Shown here in pieces: positions 40,699-53,041 of a DNA stretch of 64,000 nucleotides. Location of the stretch: assembly GCF_037975245.1 (NCBI RefSeq), contig NC_092564.1, forward strand, positions 24,238,484-24,302,483, in the 5' to 3' direction. Within the stretch, counting starts at the first letter, position 1. The number at the start of each line of letters is the position of its first letter. The notes under the pieces are model-generated. The model was not told the origin of the DNA and searched no databases. It worked only from the letters and a program-made list of their open reading frames with translations. Both the position numbers and the translations under genes were made by a program. The DNA is from Apostichopus japonicus. Taxonomy: Eukaryota > Echinodermata > Holothuroidea > Aspidochirotida > Stichopodidae.

Positions 40699-43600
40699 TT
40701 AATGGCTCTCTCCCCGCTTGCCAGCCACCTGATACAAGAAGAACAATTGCAATATACCTTTCATTGAATGCAGAAAAAACAATGGTTTCATTGTTTAGCT
40801 CCATCAGTGAAGTAACAGTAACTGACAATTTAGTTCCCAACATATTCATTTTTTTTTTAAATGTTTTTGAAGACGCTAACAAAATAATGCGCAAGAGCAA
40901 ACAAACTAGATATAAAAAGAACGCAATGTTTTCTGAAAAGTCTACAACTGTCTGTAACCACAAAGTAATGGAATAAATAATACAAATTTTTGATAGTGGG
41001 GTACATAATGTAGGCCTTGCATAAAAGCACAGCAAAGTCATACTTCACTACTTCCAGTATTCTGTTACGTATTTCTATTCTTGTTAAGTACTATCTCTGT
41101 GCCATCTATGAAAACATTTTTGTAACTACAAATTTATACAAGGACATCAAAGTTTGCAAAATAAATACCAACAATTGCAATGAATGCCAAGGAATAGTTT
41201 AGGTGTCAAATTTTGTGTAGCAGAGTTGGGGTTAAATTACTCATAAAATGCTGAAAATACAACGTCTCTGTTAAAACACTGCATTATCTGCAGCAGCTGT
41301 GTACATCCTAGCATATACATTTCATGAAAACGATAACTGCTTGGTACTTCTTTGTAGGTCACTAAGCCTCACACACAAAAAACACAAGTTTTAGAAAAGC
41401 CAAAAGAAAACACATTTCTGACTTAAGCCATTTGGAAACTCTAGTCCGATCATTGCAGTTAGTTACAAAGCTACCACCCAAGACCACAATATTTTATTTC
41501 TAAACCATGAATTGGGTTCATGAATTGCTTCGATTATTCTCATTCAGAGTGATGACAAAAGATGTTCTCTAAGATTAACACATTAAACAACAGTAAGAGA
41601 ATCTGCCATTGATATCCTAACAGGAATTTATTCACAGGCAAACTGCTTGACTTTGAACAAGATCTGGCTATGATCTATATGTCAGGCTCTCTCTGTTTAA
41701 TAGAATTATCTACACAGTTTTTTTCTTTCCTTGTTTTTGCAGCAGATAAGCACTTTGTTAACAAACATTTCCTATCTTAAAATGATTACACGTTGCGTGT
41801 TTCATTCACACAGTGACGCATGTAGGATAGGAGACTCACCCTTTTAAATTCACCCATGTTGGTAGAGCTGATGACTGTCGTGCCGATGAATGACAAGAAA
41901 TCTACCTGTGTGATGTCCTCACCGCCGAGGTTGTCCTTAATAAACAACTGCAAATATGATACAGAAGTGTATTGTTACACTATGCACAGACGAATGACCG
42001 TGTTAATATGAAATGAAAGCTGGGTACAGCCTATTATTTGGTCACATTCAAATATAATGTACGTGCAAGGATAGTACATGAGGTAAATTACCCTGTGAGA
42101 CATGAAGTTTATAACTAGTTATGTATCTAGCTTCTTTGAACCTTATTAAGTGATAAAACAGTTATACTAAGCCCTAAATAAATCTTGTTTCGTCCTTTGT
42201 CACTGAGAAATTCAAGGCAAAAGACAGGCTGGTGAAAACAAGGGAAAGATGTTACGTACTGTTACACTTTGTACATTCTGGAACTTAACAAACTTCAGTG
42301 GGATGATTGCATCTTCCACTACATCCTCTTTTGTCAACCTGCGTGTGAGAAAATGTTATGAAGAGAAAGGATATATGATGTTACATTGATATGCAAATTC
42401 ATGTAATTCAACTTTGACATACAGTACCTGGGTGCAGTAATAATAGAACCACAGTTGCCCTGGTACAGAGTGTCATTTCAAATTAAATTTACCAGACTTG
42501 ATTTCAATAAGTGACCACCTTCATATTAATGATATTAATTGCTCATCTCTTTCATCTTACCTCTCCTCCTTTAATGTGTCTGATTTGATTCTATTCATTG
42601 CTCATTTGTAGACATTTCACTTCTCTGTGTCTACTAATGTCTTCTTAGTTTGTTTCTAATTCAGGTAGCCTCTGAAGGAAGATCCTGCTAGGATCAAAAC
42701 GTCAGTCCCTCTTAACTTTCACATGACTATAGAAAGTGATCCATGGACTGTAGGGCAACATATTCCTTCCTCCAAGACTAGACAGCAGACACAAATAGGA
42801 CTTAACAGGGTGCAACCAAGCTGCACAAACCATAAAAAGGAAACTTACTCTAAAGTTTGGGTGGGCTCTCCCCTCTCGGCTTTATCAAAGTCTAGGGTGC
42901 CCTGATTGGTGAATATCTTGACTGTCTTTGGAGCGTTGGTCTCTGGGCCGTGGATCTTTAACGAATGAAGCTTAACGTTCGACTGGAAGGCTACGGATAT
43001 GATTAGCTGTAAAATGAAAACAGTAGGTGAAATTGTAACAGATTTTTTTTGTGATACATATTTGAACTGGTTGAGATTCCATTATTTTTCTCAAATGTAG
43101 GAAATCCCTCTTTAATAATAGTCAATACTGCAATATGAAAATTGACATGAATAGTCTAAATTTATTTCAGGGAAAATGCACATTTTAATATGTCATCACA
43201 AAATGCAATATATTAAAATAAAAAATAAAATGTAAAGTTTGATTTGGTGCAATGGAGGGGCTTACAGGAGGGCGTTGTGGTCAAGTGGTTAAGGTAGTGG
43301 ACTTGTGATCTAAGGATTACAGGTTCGGGCCCTGGCCAGATCATTGCGTTGTGTCCTTTGGCAAGGCACTTTATCTCCATTGCCTCTCTTCACCCAGGTG
43401 TATAAATGGGGACTTGCGAGGTGACTTGTAAAAATATTTGCGTGCTCTGGTTTGTGGCCGCACCCTATGGGAAGTCCCCCAGGGGACACGTGGCTGTGGT
43501 GCACTGTGGTGCCCCATGAGAGATTGTTTGAATTGTGCACACTTTGGTGTGTAGGTGTGACAAGTTACCAATGACCAGGGTTAAGTACAGCGCGGCGAGA

Positions 43601-46600
43601 CTTTATTGTAAGTTGCGCTGTATAAGAACTGAGAATTGTTATTATTACAGCAGCACACTGACCTGTTCATCGCAGTCTGACTCCAGGTACTGACCTCCTT
43701 TGGTCAGACAGTGAGATAGAGTGTGATCGTCGCTCTCATTCAAACATTCCGTCTGAGACTTGTTGATCAGACTCAGCAGGTCAATCTATGGAGAGAATAG
43801 ACCATTCATGAGACAATTAAAATGACCAAAAATCGACAAGACACTCTCACAACGATAACAGTAACCACAAGAGAGAATCAATAACAGAGTACAAAGAACC
43901 AATAACAAAATCGTACATGGAAGATAAAAGCACCAACTATTTATAGCCAAAACAATTTATTTGTGGATTTTGAAGTTCCTGTCCCCTCCCTTCCCCACTG
44001 GCTGGATGCCATTGACAACTACAGTTTCTAAATAATGTTCTAAGCTTACATATCCATGGACGCCTGAACTGCCTCCACCTTCCGATTCCACACTGTACCA
44101 TTTCTTGATTTTGTCTTCTAACTTTTGTGGATCTGCTCCTTTGATTTCATCCACTTTCTTCCCATTTTTCAAGAATAAGAATGTGGGCATAGCTGTGATA
44201 TTATATGTAGCTGCAGTTGTCTGTAAACAAATTGGGGCGAAAAATATGTCAAAAATACATTTCCTTCTCACTTTAACATTCAGAAACACTCTACTGCACT
44301 TGCAAAAATGAATTAAAAAGACGATGTGGTAATTTTGTTCTTTATTCGTGATCTGACTTACAGGTACATGTGTCATAGTGAACAGTTTAATTTCTATTCA
44401 TTTATTTCTGACAGAAACTAATATGTACTCTAACTGAAAGTAGAGTGTCCAAATAAGTAACATTCTGTGCACCAAATAAATATCTTCATCTCAACCACAA
44501 CGTTCCATCACCAAATGCAGCTTCAGAAATTAAGTAATAGTTAACAACATTACTTCACCAACAAAAAAGGACTTGAAGTGAAGTGGTTTTTTTGCTACAT
44601 TTCTTTACCAGTAACAACAGGGAATACTTTATCTGCTATAAGCTAGCTCGGAGATAGCAGCTGTGCATGTGTTGTACCTGTTTGTGACCTTTCTGTACAG
44701 GTCAATGGGTAACCAAATAATGCAATGTTATATCCACCGCATAATATTTTCAGTATCGTAAGTCAAGCAAGGTCTCTATTTCACCTACAGTACTGTAAGT
44801 TGTTTCTATTTGGACCCAAAACATTTCTATATAGGCTTTGGAAAAGAATACATGTTTCTACACGATCCTCCTGCCCCAGGTAACCTGTTCCGCTCTTAAC
44901 AACTGTGTGTTATCAATTTATGCTGTCAATTGCGTGTGATATGTAATGTGTACAAAATACTGTTGTGATGCAGAACCTGTATGTATAACAGCCTAGTCTG
45001 TTCTGTGATAGTTTGAGACAGATTGTTGTAAAAAATACTTGGACTAGCCAGTCTTTCACAGTCGAATATCATCTGTTAATACTTCTTCCTTCCTAACTTT
45101 CCAATCCTTGGTGATATGTATAAAGTATGTGAAGCATTGGCTGATAATTACCTTTGATGTATCCGGCCAGGATAGATTTACAGTAGTTTGTGTTCCCTAA
45201 CATGGTAGTGTACAAACATCACTACATAGAGTGTAGATGCATGCAATTGCCTATGACTGAAAGTTTTGTGCTGCTACTGTACTACTGACCTTTTGACCTA
45301 TTGTGCAATACTCCCCCATGATGTAACTCCGAACTAGCTTATTCCATCGCAATATGCTATACAAAATCGGGAAGTTGCGACACAAGTGCAAAGATGTATA
45401 GAGTTTTTTACATAGAAACCATAGAGAGAAATTGTTCAGTGCCTTCAAAACTGCTACACAACAATTGAACACTAATTTATACCCTGTACAGTATGGTAGT
45501 ATTTCTCAGAGGAGCTGTTGAACAGGGAACAGTGAAAGGTGAGGGCTACAGTGTATGGGGCTACTGTACGGGCTACTGAGAACCCAAACAAGAATGAGAT
45601 GCCTCCCAACCATTTGTTTCACTACCCAAACATAGTTGCAGACTACTGTATCCCTTGCATTGTCTATCACTGGAATGAAACAATAACCTGTTTGCAATGC
45701 TCTTTTAAAGGGAACTCCTCTGTTTGAGACTGATTGTTAATGTTATCCTTCTTCAAGTTCTTCATTGATATTTTTTATCAATTCTAAAGACTTGTTTTTA
45801 GATACATCTTTCTTCCTTATGAAATTTGCATATATGCTAATCTAAGAAGTTCAGTCATATTCACCAGTGAGTTTCTGGTGCTTATAGCATAGTTTCTCAA
45901 ACCCTAAAAGTGGTATTAATTACTTTTAGGCATACCGTACATAACTGTTATTCTAAAAAATCTAAATAGTATGTGACAATCCCAGATTATGATTTTTGCC
46001 TAAACATCATCATGAAAAGAACTTTTTTCTACTAAACGAGGAAAGGCCACATTACCGGCTCAGATGACAGACAGAAATGACAGATACTTCATCTATAGAA
46101 AGTGAAATACTAAATGAGTGATGGTATATTGTGACAAGTATATCAGTTTTCATGAAGAGTAGCTTGTAAGAGTTTACCCTGTAGGAGGGCAAGTAACACA
46201 CAATGAAGGATTGCAAATTTGTAAGTTTCATACCTGGCACTTGTCAACGTCCACTTTAAGAAAATCAGCCTCTGGGTATTTAGTAGCATACTGCTTGAAG
46301 TGAGGAGCAATGGTTTTGCAAGGACCACACCTTATAGAGAAAAATGAGAATAGTCAAAAAAGATATTAATACTGAACAAAAATATTAATTAAAGAGTTTT
46401 GTACTGGTACTGTAGACCCTCCATTTTCCCTCCATGATTCTTATAAAATGCTACAATATACTAAATATTTAATATTGATATAATCTAGGCCTACAGCCTG
46501 AATTAGGGCCTAGCCTTAATACTAGACTTAGGGCCTAGGTCTTTGTCGGCCCTATGTTGGCCTAGTCTACATATTTTCAAATGAAATCCTTCAATGGCTT

Positions 46601-46880
46601 AACCATTTAGTAATCATGGAAAATTGCATTGAGTGGAAGGAGCGAGGGTGAAAGTTGTTAGTTTCATGGATATGAAGGTATGAACATACTGTTAGCATGG
46701 ACGCCCTAGTATTGATTAGCGTAAGTAACTTAGCCTATGCATAGGAAACAATTTGTTTACCAACCAAGTTGCGTGAAAGTCAACAACGACCAATTTTCCT
46801 CCCGCTTCCGCAAATTTCGTTGAAAATTCGGCGTCGGTTTCAATTACGTGGAGATTCTTTGTAGTAGAAGCAGATGCCAT
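40699..46880 (-). CDS. TXNL1: Thioredoxin-like protein 1: thioredoxin plus PITH domain (8 exons)
   Basis: Exons in transcript order: 46880-46765, 46330-46234, 44220-44050, 43785-43663, 43006-42849, 42338-42260, 41947-41840, 40728-40699. Phases agree and give 293 residues; human TXNL1 has 289. TXNL1 is a cytosolic redox protein that binds the 26S proteasome through its C-terminal PITH domain. The thioredoxin fold covers about residues 8-110, with active site WCGPC (Trp39, Cys40, Cys43) split by intron 1, then [11 protein letters not shown] and [18 protein letters not shown]. The PITH part contains [39 protein letters not shown] and [20 protein letters not shown]. The last exon encodes only VAGKRGESH, which matches the family end and confirms the tiny exon. 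Human TXNL1 has GCGPC; the Trp here is the usual thioredoxin form. A SINE sits in the intron between exons 4 and 5. Confidence 0.95.
42681..42705 (+). repeat. Second copy of the hairpin motif (see 11234)
   Basis: GATCCTGCTAGGATC is identical to 11234-11248, followed by AAAACGTCAG. CTGAAGGAA lies just upstream. It sits in a TXNL1 intron, antisense to that gene. Confidence 0.5.
43268..43644 (+). mobile_element. tRNA-derived SINE in a TXNL1 intron
   Basis: The head reads GGCGTTGTGGTCAAGTGGTT (A-box TGGTCAAGTGG) and about 45 bases later ACAGGTTCGGGCCC (B-box). The body has TGTGTCCTTTGGCAAGGCAC and CACCCAGGTGTATAAATGGG, a block common to SINE families of marine invertebrates. The tail is GCGCTGTATAAGAACTGAGA then ATTGTTATTATTA. 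Six-base flanks TTACAG (43262-43267 and 43645-43650) may be the target duplication. The insertion ends about 12 bases from the donor of the exon at 43663-43785 on the opposite strand. Confidence 0.85.
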
Positions 46881-47263
46881 GGTGACATACAACTTAAAAA
46901 TCAGACAGAAAGGCGAAAAGTAAGTTAAATGTTAGTTACGAAAGTCAAACCTGTTACTCTGGCCTAGGCCTTATGTTCACTGTTAAATAAATCATTACAT
47001 CTGCACGATTAAATGTGTTCAATGTATGGCAATTACTATAGTAACTTTTCTCGCAAAACACGTATGGGACGTGCAAGTAATGTTGGTAGTACCGTAGTGT
47101 TACAAAACATCTTCCCTGTTAATTCTTACAAACTACCTTCCTGACCTTTTGGCTAAGATCATGTGTGAAATATTCTATTTCCTTTCTGAGGGACTCGTGA
47201 TACACACATTTGACGTAACACTGTCATGATCACTCTACCACATATATAACAAGCTAGATGTAT
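46881..47263. other. TXNL1 upstream region
   Basis: No coding exon is seen. TXNL1 (-) and the first MCT-like gene (+) diverge from the 46881-50287 interval, so promoters of both should be within it. Confidence 0.4.
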
Positions 47264-47525
47264 GTATGTATATGTATGTATGTATGTATGTATGTATATG
47301 TGATCTTCCCGCAAGCAGGAACTCGCGAAAGAAGCCATGGAGGCTTATAGACTCGCAAGCTGACCGTAGCCAATCTCTCGGCACACATCCATTTAACGTC
47401 CATGTCGGGAAGTTGTTATTGAACAACACCCTTGCCAGACGACACACATTGCTGTCGGCGGGGAATCGAACCGGGGATCTCATGAGTGGGAGACGCCGGC
47501 GTTAACCACTAGGCTATACACTCCG
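47264..47525 (-). mobile_element. tRNA-derived SINE with (TATG)n tail
   Basis: Read on the minus strand, the head is GGCGGAGTGTATAGCCTAGT GGTTAACG with an A-box, and then CCCCGGTTCGATTCCCCGCC with a very good B-box (47465-47480 region). The body runs about 180 bases and ends in a TACA/CATA simple repeat (TATGTATG on +, 47264-47300). Acceptor-stem pairing is partial and the T-stem does not pair, so it is not a working tRNA gene. Confidence 0.85.
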
Positions 47526-48308
47526 CCTGATGTTAAGGGGTCTTGGGCTGAGAGTGGATCAGTTAAGTCGTTTGATTGCCGAGGCCAAGCTCTATCTTTG
47601 GTGACTGTTCTTACAAATTACATTGTACCAGGACCACTGAGTTTCTAACAGGACCTATGGACAGGACCGAGTAAGCATAGCTAATGGGTATAAATACGTG
47701 CAGATATCGATGGCAAGTTAAACTCTTCTCAAGTTTCTGACATAAACTCTATAGTTCTGTTCGTAAACCTGCGCTCATAAAGATGTATACAGTTTACTGG
47801 GGTATTTATGAAATTAGATGTTTTGTGCACTTTCAAGATCTTTTGAGGTCATTTTCAGAATGATTTATGGAACGGTGTAGGCCCATATAGGCATAGTTGA
47901 AAAACAACACATGTAAACCGTGAAATGCGTGTAATGAGACTGCAATGTACTATCCATTTTCTGTAAAATCTGGCCAATGAATTTGGAATCGCCAGTAAGA
48001 TGTGAGGGGGTGGGGGGGGGGGGGTTGCACGTATACTTCAGGGGAAAGGAAATCTAAAAGAAAAGCCCATAGTATACAGTACATGGATGTATAAATGTAT
48101 AACATGTGCATGCGGTACAAGAAACCTATTGACAGGCGAAAATTCTTCAACATTGTTTCAAAAGTTGAAAAAAATCTGAACAACCCCTCACCCCACCCCC
48201 CCCCCCATTTTACCACAATTTCTCAAATGGGACGATTCATTGGGTTCCGAAGAAATGGTTTGCGTATGCCTAAACTGCATATCAAGTTAAATCAAACTCA
48301 CTTATCTA
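47526..48308. other. Intergenic, no gene seen
   Basis: It contains a G12 run near 48007-48023 and a C-rich run near 48192-48206. Opposite-strand frames here are driven by these runs. Confidence 0.4.
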
Positions 48309-48839
48309 CAGTGGCGTAGGAAGGAAGTACGAGCGGGGGGGGGGGGGCTGAAGACTGATGGCCCGCCTGGGGGTGGGAACTAAGGGGAGGGGGTGTCCCC
48401 CTCCCCTTTAAAATTTTTTTGCATTTCCAGGTGGCCTCAGATGCAATTTGGTGCAATATAGCACACTTCAACACCTACTCCATTTTGTAAATAATTTTGC
48501 ATTTTCACCTGGCCTTAGATGCAATTTGGTGCTCCAAATGAGATTTTTTTCTGCCAAAATGTTCTGAGCACCAAGGGCAGTTAGTTCCTTACTGATGATT
48601 ATCCACAATCGCACAAACAAGTCATCACCATGTTGAGAATAAGATTGGAAAAAATCATGACAGATCATTTTACTTTTTGAGTGTTATATTAGATTCGATC
48701 ACTCCCTGATATACAGGATATAGAAGTGAAAAAGGGGTTTTCTGACTTGCGAGGCGGGGGGCGGAATGATACTTCCGCCCCCATATTTTTCACTGGGGGG
48801 CTGACGCCTCAGTCCCCCCCCCCGGTTCCTACGCCCTTG
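48309..48839. mobile_element. hAT-like miniature element related to the 31173 element
   Basis: It starts CAGTGGCGTAGGAAGG and ends GGTTCCTACGCCCTTG; the termini are imperfect inverted repeats around GGCGTAGGAA. Flanks CTTATCTA (48301-48308) and CTTTTCTA (48840-48847) are an 8-bp target duplication with one mismatch. Inside, AACTAAGGGGAGGGGGTGTC and CTCAGATGCAATTTGGTG match the tandem unit of the 31173 element, but here the CAGATGCAATTTGGTG part occurs only twice. It is non-autonomous. Confidence 0.85.
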
Positions 48840-48847
48840 CTTTTCTA

Positions 48848-50287
48848 TGGATCTATTGATATTACGTTACCTTAGTAGCGTAAGTAAAAGAAAACATGCA
48901 TTCCACAGTAAATAAATTATTGGAATGAATAGAAACCAACAGACAATACTCAACAGCTGTTGACCACAAAAGTTCACAACAAGTTGTCTCTCGTGTGTTG
49001 CAATTTCAACGTTACGTTGTTCTTTAACCTTATATGTAATAGACTACCACATGAGATCATGTGAGTATCCATTTCGTTTCCAAGGGAGTCGTGCTATATG
49101 CATTAATTTGGCATAACATCAAACGATCACAACCACGATGCAAGTAGATCGCTCACCTTTAACCTTTCAGTAACCAAATCGTTTTTTTTTCACACTGGCT
49201 CGAGAAACTAACTTGACTTAATATCGTTATGATACGTTACCAGTCTCGATGTAAGGATTCTCGGCTTGAAAGTGGATCAAGTTGTCTGGTTTTTGTGCCC
49301 AGGATATTTCTTTGATAGGTATACCTTTCTTAAAATACAGCATAAATTCGCATTCAACTTAGGCATGCGAATTCGATTAAAATCTTTCCAATAATGTTTG
49401 TAGAAGGAGGTCAAAGTATAAACTAGCTTATATACGTCATGGTCTAACTCATCTTCCTCCATTCTGAGGAGAAGGAACCTAACTATTAATAATAATAATA
49501 ATTTGAACTTAATAAATACCAGTTCCTTTGTTAAGATTTACATATACTTGAAATAACTCATATATTATATTGATTGAGGACACAGTGCATGGTCAGGTTA
49601 AGTAAAGCTATACATCGTCATAAGTTGGCAGCCTTTTTATCTTCGTTCCACATGTTTATGTTACTTTATTAACGTTGTCCAAGCAGTGACATGGTTTTCG
49701 TGGCACACGTGTTGACTTAAAACGATTACTTTGGAAAGATAGTGAACCGTTTGTTGCTGTCTGATACTCAATGTACTATATGAACTTTGCAGTGTTTGTA
49801 ATAGTCTATATACGAGTTATCCATGCATTGTTTCGAAGTCCTGTTGCATTATGTTATCCATGAGTATAGTACGGTTCGCCGGCGCTTAGACTGCTTCAGC
49901 TCATGGTAGAAGCACAATAGTAAGACACTTTAATAATAAGAAACTAAATATCATAAAATTTAAGACTTGAAACATGATAAAACCTTTACAAAATTTGCAT
50001 CATAGAACTTAATAAATAACAAATTTCTTTTACAAACGTTTTAAACCGTGCTAAAGGTGTGTGCGTTTATGGTATATGGAGGCTACATATTCTACTATGC
50101 ATTTCATCTGCCTCGTTGGAACGTGCACTTTGTAGACGTGAATTATAAGAAATTGTAAGGAGTCATCACCACGATCGAGCTATGAACGGCACGACGCCTA
50201 TCATATACGAGGCGAGTATATGGAATATTTAATATATTATTATTATTCATATTATTATAATCTGCACACAGAATCAATCGTCTGAAT
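48848..50287. other. Upstream flank of the first MCT-like gene
   Basis: No coding exon is recognised. An acceptor-like CTGCACACAG ends at about 50271, and the frame from there to the ATG at 50288 is open. The second MCT-like gene shows the same arrangement (CTGCAG then an open frame to its ATG), so a further 5' exon may exist in this interval. Confidence 0.4.
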
Positions 50288-53041
50288 ATGTTAACGTTAA
50301 ACCAATGGCGATCATTTCTCGCAAGAAGTGTTTACGTGTTTTTCCTGAATGGGACACTGAAGTCTTACGGCGTTATACTGATGGATATTGTCAAAAAACT
50401 CGATTCTAAGCATTACCTTGTCGGCTGGGCTTTCACCTTACAGACTGGGGCTGGCTATCTGATATGTAAGTATACAACGAAGTGTATGTGTGTGCGTATG
50501 TAAGTATATGGGTGAAGTGGGCAGGAGGGAGAGGGTTCAGTGGGGGTAACTTCGCCCTCTGATTTCACGGTGTAATAAACATCGCTATATAAGTCTCATT
50601 GCATGTCATCACTGTTGCTATAGGCGTTAGAGCAGAGTACTTTTTTTCACTAAATTTTACGTTTTGTGTATAGAAGTTTCAAGACTGCTTGAATTCTTAC
50701 CATGTTATATGCTTACTCGCAGCACCGCTTGCAGGGATTCTACTAACCAAGATGAGTTGTAGATTTGTTGCTATGCTGGGAGGACTGCTGGCTGGCTCCG
50801 CTTACGTCATCAGAGGTCTTGTGAATATCTCAGAAATATGGCAATTATTTCTGCTAGTTTCATGCTCAGGTAAGACTTGATTAACTAACAGTTAATGTTC
50901 CTTTATGCAATGTATGCAGTCAAGTATACTGGCTGTTTATCCTATGAAAAACCGACTACCTATCACCTGCACAAAAATAATGTGTTTAAGTAAACCGAAA
51001 ACAAAGGTGTTCGTAACCTAGATTGGCCTGAAAGAATAACACGATTTTGTACAACATCAACAGTTAAGAGGTGTGGTGTAGAAACTCGTTATATGATATA
51101 TCATTTGACCGTGACTGCCATTACATTAACGCTGGGTAACAACGTTGCAGCTAAACTCGTTACAACATAGACTTTGTTTTATCACATATATTCTGCTTCA
51201 TTACTATCTCGGTTAACTTTGGACATTTTTATAGGCATTGGATTCGGACTGATAAATATTTCTACAGTTGTCCCTCTCAAAGAGTCGTTTGGTACATCTT
51301 ACGCTACCGCTTATGCAGTGACTGGATTGGCCGCCAATGTTGGAATTGCAGTATTGCCTTTTCTTTTGAAGTACCTTATGGGATCATTTGGAGACAGTAC
51401 TGGGATGTTGATATTCGGTGCTCTGGCTTGGACTTTGATAGTCACTGGTGCAATGCTGCCCTCAAATAAAAATGGTAAAGAAGAGAAGGTCAAAGAGGAA
51501 TATAGCCTTGCAAATGAAGATAACGCACTCGATGATATTGACGAAGAGCCAGAAAAAGAAACAAATTTGGACGAAGCGGATAGAATTGAAACTCTAACCA
51601 CTAGCGATAAACTTACAAATTTTGAAGTATCGGACATGAGAAGACGTCCTTATGAAAGAATAGAAAATGGAGATAACACAAATTGCGACGTCAAACGTTC
51701 TTATATCAATATTGAAAACATAAAGATATTATTCATACGATTCTACGGCGTCTTTCAACATCACCCTGCTTTAGTCTTGTACATGATTGTTACCTGTATA
51801 AACGATCATGGCTACAGAAGCTGGTCTATTTTCTTAATCCCTTACGGTGAATATTTGGGTATAATATCTGAAAAAGCTGTTTTGTTATCGACCATAGGGG
51901 GAGTAGCTGGCCTCCTCGGTAGGCTATATTGTATCCTCCTCTTCTCGAGGTACGCAATGGACGTCTATTTAGGATTTGCCTTGCCATCTCTACTAATAAC
52001 GGTCAGTTATACGATTAGTTTCTTCTGCGACCAGTTCCACGTTTTAGCGGTCGTCGCCGCACTGTCGGGCTTTTCATACGCAGTTATGTCATCGGCGAGC
52101 ACGGGCCTAATACCTTCATGTGTCTGTGACGATCATTTCAAAGTTACCGTGGTTACCCTCTACACACTGTGGGGATTAATGATCCAGCTCGGCGGTATAA
52201 CTACAGGTAAGTAGCATATAATTTCTACCCATACAAATAAAAGAAAGCCTAGCAATAAGTGTTGTTATCATGACAGTAGGACCCTGAGTTCTATGCAGGC
52301 TCATATATTGTTAGACGGGCACTAATTTAGTTACCAAAAATTTAAGGAGGGGCTCCAACAAGTTTTAGAAAGGGGCACCAATAATTTAAGAATGGGCACC
52401 AACAATTTAAGGAAGGGCACAATACTCGTGTCCGATAATTTGCGAAGGTTTATTTCACATAATGGTGGCAGGCAATATGAAACTGCACATTCCAGCCAAT
52501 GTGCGACTGAAGGTACCGCTGACTTCGAGGCTGACTTTGCGGCCATCTTTAGATTGGTATGTGGCACAGACAGAGGGGGGGGGGGGGCACAACAGTTTGT
52601 GTCCCAGTCTGGCAAAGGGCTTGACTCCATGTTGACAAATGTATCGCAGCATAATGAGCCAGTGCAACAAGGAAAACTATTTGATTGCAAACAATTTATT
52701 AAACGGCAAAGTATTTCATCGTATACTATGAGGTGTACCACACTGTCCGTTCAAATTTGGATATTGACATGCAATAGCTTAATTGCAAAAGCAACTTTAG
52801 TTAAGCTAATATGACATGGTACGTAAACTTTTGCTAGTAAGTGCGATAATATACGAAACACTTCTGTCTCATTAAGTACCTCTCATTCCACCACACAGGT
52901 GCTGTAGTAGATATAACTGGATCCTACCGTATTTCCTTTGCTTGTCTAACTGTCCTATCCACTTTGAACTGTGTGATTGGTTTTGGATGGACGCTATCAC
53001 CACTGAGACTAAGAATGAAGAAACCAGGAGAAACTATTTGA
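50288..53041 (+). CDS. SLC16/monocarboxylate-transporter-like MFS protein, copy A (4 exons)
   Basis: Exons 50288-50465, 50723-50869, 51235-52206 and 52899-53041 (stop TGA) join in phase to 479 residues. Hydrophobic segments fit a 12-helix major facilitator with a long acidic cytosolic loop between helices 6 and 7 (about residues 184-272: many E/D, then MRRRPYERIENGDNTN). LKSYGVIL, WAFTLQTGAGYLISPLAGIL and the helix 7-8 part GYRSWSIFLIPYGEYLGI match the SLC16 fold. The usual N-terminal DGGWGW signature is not visible; TLNQW stands in its place. In helix 8 the conserved Arg is kept (Arg338 in GGVAGLLGR), but the Asp four residues before it in MCT1 (Asp302) is Gly. Proton-linked lactate transport is therefore doubtful and the substrate is unknown. 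The start is the first ATG; an upstream exon is possible. Confidence 0.88.
52325..52425. repeat. Short tandem repeat in intron 3 of MCT-like copy A
   Basis: Four imperfect units of about 24 bases share GGGCACCAANAATTTAAG (GGGGCTCCAACAAGTTTTAG, GGGCACCAATAATTTAAG, GGGCACCAACAATTTAAG). Confidence 0.8.

Noticed and set aside
47460-47525. Functional tRNA gene on the minus strand
   Set aside because: A and B boxes are good, but the T-stem does not pair and the sequence continues into a SINE body.
49277-49462. 61-residue minus-strand frame with an acidic start
   Set aside because: No family features and no splice partners; sits in AT-rich intergenic DNA.
52331-52814. Overlapping 136-140 residue frames on both strands in an MCT-like intron
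   Set aside because: They lie within intron 3 of copy A, span a minisatellite and a G-run, and show no known motif; probably chance or repeat-derived.
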